Positions 14,201 to 22,603 of a DNA stretch of 64,000 nt are shown here, piece by piece. Under the pieces are notes generated by a model. It ran no database searches. It was not told where the DNA came from and saw only the letters and a program-made list of their open reading frames with translations. The DNA is taken from assembly GCA_029931535.1 (NCBI GenBank), contig JAQPZY010001688.1, positions 9,275,001 to 9,339,000 on the forward strand. Direction: 5' to 3'. The position numbers were made by a program, and so were the translations under genes. Position 1 is the stretch's first letter, and each line of letters opens with the position of its first letter. The DNA is from Margaritifera margaritifera (lineage: Eukaryota; Mollusca; Bivalvia; Unionida; Margaritiferidae).

Positions 14201-14651
14201 TTATATATTTTACAAGAGTATTAATGTAACATATCCAAATTATATATTTTACAAGAGTATTAATGTAACATATCCAAATTATATATTTTACATGAGTATT
14301 AATGTAACATATCCAAATTATATATTTTACATGAGTATTAATGTAACATATCCAAATTATATATTTTACAAGAGTATTAATGTAAGTAAGCATCAACTTT
14401 TGCGCTGCGAAGCTCCGAGAATGTTTCCATGTGCTTAGCCATACCTAGCCATCTCTTTCCAGACAAGATCTCCCCCATATGTCCGCAAAACATCCATCTG
14501 ACAGAACAATCCCTTAACCGTTCCATCGTGCTCGAATGTAATGTGGTTAGTCACGTGACCTGACAGGTTGTCTTCACTGCCGACATCTTCACTGGATGAG
14601 GAAGAAGCTTGGAGACTCTGGACCCCCGAGTCCGGCAAAGACATATCCAAT
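1069..14651 (-). CDS. SLC4: SLC4 Na+-coupled bicarbonate transporter, 11 exons, partial at both ends
   Basis: Eleven minus-strand exons join in frame: 14445-14651, 13330-13490, 12062-12222, 8244-8489, 7792-7938, 7122-7225, 6294-6468, 5616-5749, 4378-4933, 3059-3172 and 1069-1233. Together they encode about 723 residues. Each junction has GT/AG ends and matching phase. The product is a plasma-membrane transporter of the SLC4 family, which moves HCO3-/CO3(2-). The extracellular loop with four cysteines, the [13 protein letters not shown] motif and the TRPDRGW...[17 protein letters not shown] block place it with the Na+-coupled members (NBCe/NBCn/NDCBE/NDAE1) rather than the AE anion exchangers. 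The order is N-terminal cytoplasmic domain (about 1-340), TM1 (about 365) to TM8 (about 710). The most N-terminal exons and TM9-14 plus the C-tail were not found and should lie outside or be unrecognised. There are no stops in the chosen frames, so the gene looks functional. The exact paralogue (SLC4A4/5/7/8/10-like) cannot be fixed. Confidence 0.93.
1234..3058. other. SLC4 intron with trinucleotide repeats
   Basis: Besides the pseudo-exon copies, the intron holds (ACT)n near 2238-2262, (GAT)n near 2277-2297 and (AAT)15 at 2363-2407. A ~60-bp phrase around 'tttgctatgaagtgcttgacaagatgaaaa' occurs twice (2322-2352, 2474-2507). Phrases like 'gtcctttatatagaggtca' repeat at 2868, 2932 and 3005. 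No other exon is apparent. Confidence 0.6.
1240..1484 (-). pseudogene. Two broken tandem copies of the SLC4 TM8 exon's 5' half
   Basis: Immediately upstream, in transcription order, of exon 1069-1233 lie two degenerate copies (about 1246-1360 and 1367-1484; period about 121 bp) of the intron end plus the first ~40 codons of that exon. The nearer copy has TGG to TGA at the first conserved Trp, a 4-bp deletion and a spoiled acceptor (TTAAG). The farther copy keeps the ATTTCAG acceptor but has a 1-bp deletion and a TGA at the second Trp of the PWW motif. Neither can encode the segment, so they are exon-derived duplications, not alternative exons. Confidence 0.85.
3059..3172 (-). CDS. SLC4: SLC4 exon: TM7
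   Basis: Acceptor ATTTTCAG at 3173 and donor GTACTT at 3058; 114 bp, exactly 38 codons. It reads [20 protein letters not shown] (TM7), then [23 protein letters not shown] and PKLxVPxEFK are family signatures. It joins the FFPTF of the preceding exon and the PTRPDRGW of the following one without a gap. Confidence 0.95.
3417..3765. repeat. 68-69-bp minisatellite, 5 copies, in SLC4 intron
   Basis: Units begin 'gacatttaggcacactgttg' at 3417, 3485, 3554, 3623 and 3691. The repeat leaves open frames on both strands that should not be read as genes. Confidence 0.9.
4378..4933 (-). CDS. SLC4: SLC4 exon: TM4-TM6 and the glycosylated extracellular loop
   Basis: Acceptor CTTTTTCAG at 4934 and donor GTAAGT at 4377; 556 bp, phase 2 in and phase 0 out. 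It encodes [20 protein letters not shown] (TM4), [20 protein letters not shown] (TM5), a ~90-residue extracellular loop and [20 protein letters not shown] (TM6). The loop carries the four-cysteine pattern CxC...C...C typical of Na+-coupled SLC4 proteins and five N-glycosylation sequons (NSS, NTS, NFT, NET, NST). The exon ends LFFPTF. Confidence 0.96.
5616..5749 (-). CDS. SLC4: SLC4 exon: TM2-TM3 with SGQPLxILGSTGP motif
   Basis: Acceptor ACTTTCAG at 5750 and donor GTGGGT at 5615; 134 bp, phase 0 in and phase 2 out. It contains [17 protein letters not shown], then [20 protein letters not shown]. The GQPLxILGSTGP half-helix forms part of the ion-binding site in solved SLC4 structures. Donor choice AA|GTGGGT gives FCK-DNEWDF across the junction, which fits relatives. 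An apparent longer reading past the donor is intron. Confidence 0.94.
6294..6468 (-). CDS. SLC4: SLC4 exon: TM1 region
   Basis: Acceptor CTTTTCAG at 6469 and donor GTATGT at 6293; 175 bp, phase 2 in and phase 0 out. [19 protein letters not shown] is the amphipathic pre-TM1 segment. [19 protein letters not shown] is TM1, and [16 protein letters not shown] runs into the TM1-TM2 turn. The IKRK and TFGGLLG-AT motifs are near-invariant in the family. Confidence 0.95.
7122..7225 (-). CDS. SLC4: SLC4 exon: linker to the membrane domain
   Basis: Acceptor CAAAATAG at 7226 and donor GTAAAT at 7121; 104 bp, phase 0 in and phase 2 out. It encodes a hydrophilic linker, [20 protein letters not shown], ending LQLTGR. 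The LQxTGR|LFGGL junction that leads into TM1 is diagnostic. The acceptor has a poor pyrimidine tract, and I chose it by frame and by the PSQ-EHRK join. Confidence 0.85.
7792..7938 (-). CDS. SLC4: SLC4 exon: N-terminal domain (AYKAK, TVLPPG)
   Basis: Acceptor TGTTGCAG at 7939 and donor GTAAAC at 7791; 147 bp, 49 codons. Reads [20 protein letters not shown], then [22 protein letters not shown] and ends MPSQ. AYKAK, VLPPGxWDPxxRIEPP and PSQ are strongly conserved in Na+-coupled SLC4 proteins. The next exon continues EHRKKPP, matching the usual PSQ-E-x-R-K join. Confidence 0.93.
8244..8489 (-). CDS. SLC4: SLC4 exon: N-terminal domain (RKIPRGAE...[10 protein letters not shown])
   Basis: Acceptor ACCTGTAG at 8490 and donor GTAAAT at 8243; 246 bp, 82 whole codons. 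[21 protein letters not shown] and the [10 protein letters not shown] strand are family hallmarks. The stretch after LLGP reads [18 protein letters not shown], where relatives usually have a conserved His/Glu/Gly/Arg-containing helix before the TDE motif. The TDE at the exon end is kept. The extra cysteines and loss of the usual motif suggest a divergent paralogue, perhaps with altered N-domain regulation. Confidence 0.92.
8490..12061. other. Largest visible SLC4 intron, no exon recognised
   Basis: A 3.6-kb AT-rich intron. It includes an A-rich stretch near 9333, a ~50-bp repeat of 2.5 copies at 10285-10410 ('tcattaaccctataaaccc'), (GATA)n at 11180-11218, a poly-A/poly-G run at 11333-11358 and a 23-bp unit repeated three times at 11474-11546. 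Small ORFs at 9381-9912 are hydrophobic and lack family resemblance. Confidence 0.6.
12062..12222 (-). CDS. SLC4: SLC4 exon: N-terminal domain helix and basic linker
   Basis: Acceptor ATTGTAG at 12223 and donor GTAATA at 12061; 161 bp, phase 1 in and phase 0 out. It encodes [15 protein letters not shown], then [15 protein letters not shown] and a polar tail ([19 protein letters not shown]). In the family this position holds a helix ending in LLKxHxHQ followed by a variable loop. The loop here is short; in vertebrate relatives it is long and alternatively spliced. Confidence 0.88.
13330..13490 (-). CDS. SLC4: SLC4 exon: N-terminal cytoplasmic core (RWSKPHV)
   Basis: Acceptor CATCTAG at 13491 and donor GTTTGG at 13329; 161 bp, phase 2 in and phase 1 out. 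It encodes [20 protein letters not shown] followed by [12 protein letters not shown], the most conserved stretch of the SLC4 N-terminal domain, then [13 protein letters not shown]. The acceptor lies only 38 bp from the end of a 220-bp hAT-like insertion (13529-13748), so the upstream splice signals, and possibly the branch point, are at or inside transposon DNA. Donor GTTTGG is a weak but usable sequence. Confidence 0.92.
13529..13748. mobile_element. hAT-like nonautonomous element with 8-bp target duplication
   Basis: Flanks are GTCCATTT (13521-13528) and GTCCATTT (13749-13756), a perfect 8-bp duplication. The ends CAGTGGCGACGTG and, inverted, CTGTGTCGGCGCG match at 9 of 13 positions. Inside, GC-rich inverted arms carry GGGGGCAATTGCC/CCCGGGCGCC-type sequence. 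The 220-bp size without an ORF marks it as a MITE-like deletion derivative of the hAT class, known for 8-bp duplications. Confidence 0.75.
14111..14383. repeat. 39-bp minisatellite, 7 copies
   Basis: Units 'aacatatccaaattatatat...tattaatgt' of 39 bp repeat seven times with one alternating site (acAagagt/acAtgagt). Because 39 is divisible by three, both strands show spurious repetitive ORFs. The array lies in the SLC4 intron ~60 bp from the donor at 14444. Confidence 0.93.
14445..14651 (-). CDS. SLC4: SLC4 exon: start of the recognised N-terminal domain
   Basis: This is the most upstream exon I can recognise. It has an acceptor TTTTATAG at 14652 and a donor GTATGG at 14444. It starts and ends in phase 2. 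The first ~45 residues are low-complexity and acidic/Ser-rich ([15 protein letters not shown]). The end, [21 protein letters not shown], fits the family's conserved entry into the cytoplasmic fold, just before ARWxKFEE. An upstream exon must supply the first two bases of its first codon. I could not find that exon to the right. A 39-bp minisatellite begins about 60 bp inside the following intron. Confidence 0.87.
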
Positions 14652-14808
14652 CTATAAAACAAGAAGGGATTACATTTTGTGTGAAAATGTTACGAATGAC
14701 CCCCCCCCCCAAAAAAAAATTTTTTATAAAAAAAAAAAAAAAAACCAACAATTAAATAAAAAATAAATAATAAAACAATATATTATATTATAAACTCATA
14801 TAAATTAT

Positions 14809-14933
<125 letters not shown>

Positions 14934-15669
14934 AAATAAAAACCCAGTAACAAAAATTTAAATGTTCTGGATCTCTCTGATGCCTTATAGGTAAGGGTCT
15001 TGGAGTACAATAATTTCCTCGGGATTTTCGTGTTTTATGGTATTATGGACATCTCGTGCACTTGTCGCTTTCACTGACCATATTTTCTGACATCAGTTAA
15101 AAATTTAATCTACAAATCAGTCAATCGATCAATCAATTATAATTTTCCTATTTTTTGCAGCTTATAAAAATGTACTGTGTTGTATTGTTTTAATTAGAGG
15201 CCACATCATGTGTCACATTGTAAGAAATAAGTTATGATATTCTGGACAAAAACACACATTTACAAATGTGTCGGTATTTAAAGTGAAAAGAAGTCTGCAT
15301 CGAAGAAAGTAGCGAATTCAGCCCCTCGCTCCCGCATGCGCCCCTGGCCCCTCCCTCCCCGCCGTGGATGGAGAGTTAGTGTTAGACCGTTACTGATATT
15401 TGTGCATACCTGCTTTAATTACAGGCAGAAAATCAGTAACTGGTCATCTCTAAGTATGCATGCTATACATAGAGTTTCAAATTTGGATGTTTGGCCTAAG
15501 TTTTATTTCAAAACAAGTAATGTAATCTCCAGGCCTCAATGTTACCAATAGAACTAAAGTCAAAACTTAAATTTCAGTTTAGAATCCATCACACTGACTG
15601 GTTAAAATTAAATGGCTGAATTGAAATTGACCAGTCAGATGTCTTAAGTCTATTGTTGGTGAAACTGAG

Positions 15670-15811
15670 GCCAGGTTTTTTTTTTTTTTAACACAACATG
15701 ACTTTTAGACTGAGACCACAGGTTGTTTTTTTTTTAACACAACATGACTTTTAGACTGAGACCACAGGTTGTTTTTTTTTTAACACAACATGACTTTTAG
15801 ACTGAGACCAC
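15670..15811. repeat. 46-bp minisatellite, 3 copies
   Basis: Units contain 'acacaacatgacttttagac' then 'tgagaccacaggttg' and a T-run, starting at 15691, 15737 and 15783. Copy-to-copy identity is very high, suggesting recent expansion. Confidence 0.9.
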
Positions 15812-17000
15812 TAATCATTAATCAAACAGGATGACAGTCTCGGGAGGGGGCGCGATTTTATACCTTATGTGATACATCGTGATTGTGCCATAAAATCAAC
15901 ATGGAATTTTTCTTTCTTTCATTTTCTGTGACTATTGTCAGTGCTAAATAGATGTTGTCTGTACACTTACACGAATCTTATTTTTGTCCCGACATGAGAA
16001 AGGTATCCTATGTCTATCTGATACAAGACTGTTCATTAATAAGTTTATACCTATATCGTGTTTTAAAATAATTAGCGAAGCACCCTATTTTACTTATTTA
16101 GAAACTTTGATCAAGAAATACGTGTACTTTGCACCTGGTCATCGAAAGCACAAAGTAGATTTGATATCTTAGACGTTAACATTAATGTCTACGGAGAATT
16201 AATTTGTTGTCCGAGGTATTTAGGATCGCTCTTTTTTGTTTTTATAAATAGGCTATTCTTTAAGTAGCAGCATGTACGTATACACCTCTGCACGGGAATC
16301 CAATGCTTTGTCAAGGTCAGTCTTAAAGCGTGTATACATGGATTGCCAAACACGAAATAAGAAGAATAAGATGTATGATTGTAAGTATGAATGAATTACA
16401 TAATTTCTTTTGATTCCGTTGACTTTTATAACAATTTAATCATAATGTTTGACTTTCCGGTACGAAACAACTTGCTAACATATGATGTCAAGATTGTATA
16501 TACTTAAGAAAGGATCAATCCTTAAATAACAACAACAACAAAAATAAAATTAAAAAAAAAAAAATGCTTTGGAGTTTAAGTAGCATTGCCTCAGTTTTTT
16601 GTGACACTGTTTTATTCAAGGGAGGATCACTAAAAATCGAAGTAAATAGTAGCATTTGAACACAGTGGAATGCTTTCAGCTGAGGACCAGAGGAACACAC
16701 CAGATCGGGGGAAAATCCGAAAATTCAAATTTCCTGAACCTATTACATCCTAAGGAGAACATGAAAAAGGATAGTGGATACTGTTTATGTTTTAATATTA
16801 TTATCTACAATATATGAATCAGACACAGTTTGCTAAGTTTAAATATTTAAGGGAACACTGATGGAAGAGCTGAAGTCTAAGGGAGAAACCTGATGGTTCC
16901 AAGCCTTTTTTAAACGCTCTAGTAAATGTTTTAACGTATAAAACAGTATTCGATCGTGATTCTTACATGATAAATTATGAAAGGCATAAATGATTTATGA
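15812..17000. other. Non-coding interval upstream of the recognised SLC4 exons
   Basis: No SLC4 exon was found by reading the minus strand, although one must exist further upstream. A-rich runs lie at 16540-16564. The missing N-terminal exons may lie in 14.7-25 kb unrecognised, or beyond the window. Confidence 0.4.
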
Positions 17001-17008
17001 ATAACTTG

Positions 17009-17277
17009 TAGGGCCGGTTTAACCGCTAGGCAAACTAGGCGGTCGCCTGAGGCGGCAAAATTTGGGGAGCGGCAAAAAACTGAATGAATACAAAACAGAA
17101 AGAGAAATAGCGTGAAATAGAAGATAATAGGCGTCTAAAAGTAGAAAGTGAAAAACAGATGCAGAATTTTTATTCATACTAATGCACAATATTCATTTTC
17201 AAAAGTTAATGGGGGGGGGGGGGGAGCGCAAGGCTGAAGGTTTGCCTAGGGCGCCAAATACCCTTGCGCCGGCCCTG
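17009..17277. mobile_element. 269-bp hAT-like MITE with perfect 8-bp target duplication
   Basis: ATAACTTG occurs at 17001-17008 and 17278-17285, directly flanking the element. The left end is TAGGGCCGGTTTAACC and the right end, inverted, CAGGGCCGGCGCAAGG: terminal inverted repeats matching at 12 of 16. Both subterminal zones carry AGGCAAAC/GGCGxxxC blocks. There is a G-run at 17211-17224 and no ORF. This is a nonautonomous hAT-type transposon. Confidence 0.85.
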
Positions 17278-17484
17278 ATAACTTGCACCTGCAAAAGGAA
17301 GTTTAAAACCTCTACACGGTTGCCAAGTGCAGTTTTGATGTTTGACCACAGCTGACGTCACAAACCGCCCACATGAAACCAGCTGGAACCGGTCTCTTAA
17401 AGTAATAATATCTGTTACTCAATGAAAAAGTAATTGTCTAGGGAAAAATATGCATATAAAGATCTATATTTATGAAATATAGGG

Positions 17485-17745
17485 GCAAATGGGGGAGTGA
17501 GGGGCGGAGACGGCGTCCCCCCCCCCCCCCATCTAAAAATGAGCGAGAAACAACCGGAACATTTCCATTTTAAGTTTTCTTTGCAGTTAGAAGGTTAAAA
17601 TTATTCCGTGGAACGCTTAAAATGCATAAACTTCTGGGAGCTTCGCCCCCCTAGGCCCCCGCTGGGGGTTCCGTACGATAGACTCCTTGCCTACTTGTTT
17701 ACGAGGCACTCCCCACCTCCCAATGATATTTCTGGATCCGCCACT
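17485..17745. mobile_element. Possible element ending in CTGGATCCGCCACTG
   Basis: GC-rich DNA with a long C-run at 17517-17530 ends at 'ctggatccgccactg', a terminal sequence like those of hAT-type repeats (inverted: CAGTGGCGGATCCAG). I see no matching left terminus or clear duplication, so it may be a truncated copy. The ORFs of 78 and 90 residues here look spurious. Confidence 0.4.
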
Positions 17746-17967
17746 GAAATAATATGGACAAGTGTCATTAATGAAGAACAAACAGTGTTCTGTTCCATTA
17801 TGTTCACGGTTCTTGAGAAATCTGCCAAAATGGAATTCCGCTAAGTTAAGCAATACTCTAATTTCAAAGAGAATATTCCAAATTCGCAAGGATGGTTAGT
17901 CCGTTGGGTAAAGATATCACGTTAAATGAAAGAAAATTCACAACTGTGGTCAGAATGCTAATGAATT

Positions 17968-18130
17968 GCATGTGTATTTGTATGTGTGTGTTTGTGTGTG
18001 TGTGTTTGTGTGTTTGTGTATTTGTATGTGTGTGTGTTTGTGTGTGTGTGTGTTTGTGTGTTTATGTATTTGTATGTGTGTGTGTGTAATTATATATATG
18101 TGTGTTTGTGTGTGTGTTCGTGTATTTGTA

Positions 18131-18161
<31 letters not shown>

Positions 18162-18166
18162 GTGCA
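17968..18166. repeat. (TG)n / TTTGTG compound microsatellite
   Basis: GTGTGT tracts interrupted regularly by TTTG and 'gtatttgtatg' over ~200 bp, giving a weak higher-order period. Cys/Val-rich ORFs here are artefacts. Confidence 0.93.
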
Positions 18167-18572
18167 TAACATAAAGTCACTGTATCCTTATTGGAGAATC
18201 CGTAATGCAGAGTTGATACAAGTGAAGTCATGAGTTTGTAACAGAATGCATTGAACATAATGGAAAAAATATTATCGACTGTAATTATATCTATACCTTT
18301 AAAATGTTGTCATCTTCGTAGTTTTATAGTACAACCTTATCCATGAGAACTTTCCTCTACTGAGATCAAAATAAAACCCAAATTGTTACATGCAATTTGT
18401 ATGAGAAATCAAGAAACTGTTATGTTTTCCCCTTTTACAAATTGAAATTTACAATATCTTATCAATATTTATTATGATCCTATCCACTAATATTAGAAGA
18501 TTTATTTCCTCACGTAACCATAGCGTGCTACGTGTTTTGATATATCATTTAAGAATTAAGTTAATTTCGTAA

Positions 18573-18710
18573 CTGAATTTCATATTTTACAGTTTTTCAT
18601 GAAATCATGAGCTTGAAAATCGTCTACGAGCTGCATGAACGGCAGTGCAGAGTGTGTAAATGATTTTCAAACTTCATGACTTCATGAATGCTGTAAAATA
18701 TAAAATTCAA
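18573..18710. repeat. Near-palindrome, 49-bp arms and 40-bp loop
   Basis: Left arm 18573-18621 and right arm 18662-18710 are reverse complements apart from a few mismatches (for example 'catattttacag' against 'ctgtaaaatata'). The transcript of either strand would fold into a long hairpin. It could be a foldback MITE or a hairpin RNA gene. Nothing else supports transcription. Confidence 0.7.
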
Positions 18711-19974
18711 TTCTAATAATTAAAAATAGTTATCAAATCAATAAAAAAATCTCAAGAAATAAAAAAAATCAGAAATATATATTTTGATAATTGTTTATAG
18801 ATAAATATTGTGAAAGCGGATGAATATATTATTAGTTCTTCTCTCTCTCTCTCTCTCTCTCTCTGAAGCACATGATGCTATTGTAACAAGTCTAAATGCT
18901 TGTTACGAAGGATTGGTACAAATTGTTAAATATTAAATCCGATACTGGCATGTATTTAGACATTATAAACTGACTTCGCGATCTTTTTATTTTAGTTTCT
19001 TGTAAAATTAACATTTCATACCTTAAATTGTTTGATAAACCTTGACAGTCAAATGTTGGTCCACAAACTGATAGGTGATTGATGCAAGTCCTTTCGTAAA
19101 CGCTTATAAATCTTTCAGTAGAATTTGATATACAACTTCATCCATCAATACAAAAAGAGGTACACGTATAGTCCATTACCTGGTTAGCAAAATGTTAACA
19201 TACAAATTTAAACCGCTTCACTGATCAGCAACTTGCTAAAATAAATAAGACGAAAGTATGTCCCAGTGACTTTATGGAACTAATGCACATTGAAAAAGTT
19301 GTTGACTATATATACTATGGTGGGTAAATTTTCCCAATCGCGTTCATGATTTATTTGATATATAATATAAAGGAAGAACGGGCGCCATAGTGTAATTAAA
19401 GTGCTTCCCTCATAAGAAGAAACATTAACAGTGTTCTCAGAATAATATAAATACTGTCATTCATGCACTTGACCGACCTGTAACAGGAGGTACAGACAAT
19501 TTAAGTAGTATCCATCCAAAATAGGATATATAAAAAGGTGGATGCATGCAAATCGGTAAATCTTGACTTGTACAAAGCCCATTAATAGAAATGATATGCA
19601 AATTAGTTTACGAGTACTACTATCATTGGAAATTCCTTACAAAAGTCACATCCTAAAAATAATACACCTGTTCAGCTGCAAATATTACCGTATCGGTGGT
19701 AATTGATTAAAGTCAATCCGTAAATGTTGAGATATAATATCTTTCAATAGAATCTGAGAGACATGTTAAATTACGTATACAAAAATACATGTGCAGGCAT
19801 TCGCCATTCATATATTGCATTAATAAAGCTATCTGAGGCCAGTGACACAGAAGATCTGTCCAAGTACAAAATATTTGTTATATATTTCATAATGAGATAT
19901 TAAAATGTAGAAATATGAGAAAAACTGATATTGCCATAGTGGCGATAACGTTTGAATCGCCACTGTGGAGAGAT

Positions 19975-20265
19975 CACCTCTGGAAGAACTTTCTTTTGTC
20001 ATTTAGGAAATGAGTCTGCCCTTACCTATGTTATATTTTCATATTAAGGCACACTTCATTTTTCTTCTTCTCTTTCTTCTTCTTCTTCTTCTTCTTCTTC
20101 TTCTTCTTCTTCTTCTCTCTTTCACAAGATGAAGAAATCTTAAAATATGTCAACACTGTGCATTTTTGTGGGCAATGTTGAGGCGACATCATAAAAGCAT
20201 AAAAAACATACTCCAAATAACAAGTGGGTTTGAAGTATTAACTTATGCAAAATAGTTGTCCCCAT
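19975..20265. repeat. Copy A of a ~280-bp repeat flanking a LINE
   Basis: This segment and 22263-22545 are clearly homologous along their length: both have 'actttctttt..tttaggaaat', 'catttttctt' with a (TTC)/(TCT) run, and 'aaac..atactccaaa..gtttgaagtatt'. The LINE fragment 20270-22262 lies between them. Copy A has the longer (TTC)n run (20058-20117). Confidence 0.75.
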
Positions 20266-20269
20266 GAAT

Positions 20270-22262
20270 AATAATACTAATAACAATATACTTTATTTAT
20301 TCTTGATGGACTGTTGAACCGAAGGCTCCATCTCACACAAGGCCGAGATGCATTAAAATATAAACTATTCACAGTATTACAATAAAAATATAATCTGCAT
20401 AAGATAAGTATTATCACAGACTGGAGGCAATAAAATACAGCAGGTTCATAAAAAAAAAAAATATAAAAAAAATATAAAATTCTATTTTGGACTGAAAGGA
20501 ATGTTTTCTATTTGTGTTTAAATGTAGTTTAGGTTGTACATGATTTAATATCATTAGGTATGATATTCAATATTAAAACACCATTGTATGCAAAACTCCT
20601 TTTCAACATTTCAGTCTTGTGTTTTGGGATAACTAATTGATTTTTAGTAGAAGAGCGCGTGATTCAACAATAAACTTTTAAGACTGGAATAAAAATATCC
20701 AGATAACCTGGTGCCAGGTTGTTTTGAACTTTGCACGTGAGGACGGATTCGTTGTAATTTACTCTATCTTTAAAAGGGCACCAAACTTTGAGTTTATCAA
20801 ATAAAGTTTCACTGGGTTTGACTATTTTTCATCCAAAATAGTTATTACCACATTCTTTTACAGGCGTTCAATTCTTTTTAAAAGATAAGATGAACACTGT
20901 CCACAAATATTGGAACAATATTCAAAATAAGGTAACATGAAACAATTGTAAAAAATAGTTCTTGATTTTGGTGTTAGAAATGCCTAATTCTTTTCAAATT
21001 AAATAATTGAAGGAAATTTTGCTTCATGGAAAATTGACTTTCTTATTCCTTGATAGAGTGTTATCAACTATGACTCCTAAAGGTTGTTCACGAGTGACGC
21101 ATTCAAGCTTGTCATCTCTACAATATATAGAAAGGTTATTTTGCATTCTCCTTCTTAATTTCATCAATATTTGTCCTTACAGCGCGAGCAGCTGTGTCAT
21201 CCGCATACATAAACACATCAATATGGTCAGGTACCAATGGGAATTAATGGTCAGGTACCAAGTGGAGTTAATGGTCAGGTACCAAGTGGAGTTAATGGTC
21301 AGGTACCAATGGGAGTTAATTGATAAATAGTAAAAAGAAAAGTGGTCCTAATTTTGATAGTTGAGGAACTCCAACAGTAACATGGGATGGATCACTTAAA
21401 ACATCATTAAAACAAATGGTTTGATACCTGTTGTTTAAATATGAACTAAAACAAATATAGTATTAAATTTGAACATCAATAAATTCCTAATTTCTGTAGT
21501 AAAATATCGTGATTGACCAGGTAAAATGCTTTTCTAATATCTAACAGTATTACACCAATAAGAGTCGCTTTATCTATTTCCCGATACCAATAATTAGAAA
21601 TGTTTGTTAAAGCCGTTTGACAGTAGTGGAACTTTCTAAGACGTGAATGATTTTTGGACAAAAATCTATGTCCTGATAGAAAGGAATAAAAATGAGTATC
21701 GGCATGTGATTCGAGTAGTTTTGACAGTATACACATCTGATTCGAGTAGTTTTGACAGAATGGAAAGAACAGAAATTGACCTATAATTTGATTTATCATC
21801 TCATGCCCTTTTTTTAAAAAAAGAATCGTGACTTTAGTAGATTTGCATTGATCAGGAAAAGAATCAGTAATAATAGCATAGTACATAATGGAGGTAATGC
21901 TTAAATGGATAGGGTCAGCACCAATCATTAAATATTGTGTACTGATCCCATCTAAGCCAGTAGATTTTTTTATTATCAATGAGTTTAAAAAATTAGAGAG
22001 CATCTGAGAACATGAAATTTGGTACATTCTGGCAATTTGATATATACAAAATCTCTGTGTTTCTTTGTAATAACATTACTATGATTGTTACATACTTTAA
22101 TGTATTCTGTAGATACATAGGTAAAAATTCATTAAAGATATTTCCTATTTCTTTGCTATATGTAATTTCTGGCCTATTTGTTGTTAAAACGGTAGGGTCG
22201 TGCAAATTGTCATTGATTAAACTTGCGTGACCTGTTTCTAATCGATATTCAGCGTCACCCAT
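20270..22262 (-). pseudogene. Non-LTR retrotransposon (LINE) fragment, RT domain to 3' end
   Basis: Minus-strand remnants read from 22262 down: IGNIFNEFL, KKSTGLDGIS (RT block 1), PDQCKSTKVTILF, HFYSFLSGHRFLS, then VILLDIRKAFYLVNHDIL, where the catalytic Asp after KAF is Tyr. Next come GVPQLSKLGPLFFLLFIN and an intact YADD at 21196-21207, then a C-terminal region with several frame breaks. It ends in an AATAAA-containing 3' tail near 20281. The 5' part (ORF1 and endonuclease) is missing. A four-copy 24-bp tandem expansion with in-frame TAA stops interrupts the palm (21223-21318). Dead copy. Confidence 0.85.
21223..21318. repeat. 24-bp tandem repeat x4 inside the RT palm
   Basis: Unit 'atggtcaggtaccaagtgga' plus 'gtta' begins at 21223, 21247, 21271 and 21295. 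In the LINE frame each unit reads LPLVPDH/LHLVPDH plus one codon, which is TAA at three joins and at the first. It lies between FIN and IDVFMYADD. Confidence 0.92.
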
Positions 22263-22603
22263 ATCTATGGAACTACTTTCTTTTCCCTTTTAGGAAATAT
22301 ATCTACCTTTACGCATGGTATGTTTTCATATTTAGGGCAAATACATTTTTCTTTTTCTTCTTCTTCTTTTCTCTCTCTCTCTCTCTCTCCATCAAGTTGA
22401 ACCGATCTTGCAATATGCCAAGACCTCACATGTATGTAAAGAACGATGAGGTGCCATGAAAAAATTTATTCCTAAAAGCAAACTCCAAACGAAAACAAAT
22501 AGGTTTCAAGTATTTGCTTATTTAAAATGGTCTTCCACGTGAATCGTGCCTTTTAACTTACATGACCTGTTTCTATTCAATATTGATGTCACCAATGCCT
22601 GTT
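22263..22603. repeat. Copy B of the ~280-bp repeat plus a duplicated LINE segment
   Basis: Homologous to 19975-20265 (see copy A). Just beyond it, 22562-22603 ('catgacctgtttctattcaa') repeats the LINE edge at 22224-22262 ('cgtgacctgtttctaatcga') with moderate divergence. So the ~340-bp unit [LINE edge + copy B] looks partly tandem-duplicated. Confidence 0.6.

Noticed and set aside
14076..14438. 106- and 87-codon repetitive ORFs
   Set aside because: Artefact of the 39-bp minisatellite in an SLC4 intron.
17892..18258. Cys/Val- and Thr/His-rich ORFs
   Set aside because: Translations of the (TG)n compound microsatellite.
18573..18710. Calling the near-palindrome a microRNA gene
   Set aside because: No transcription evidence, and long AT-rich arms fit a foldback element equally well.
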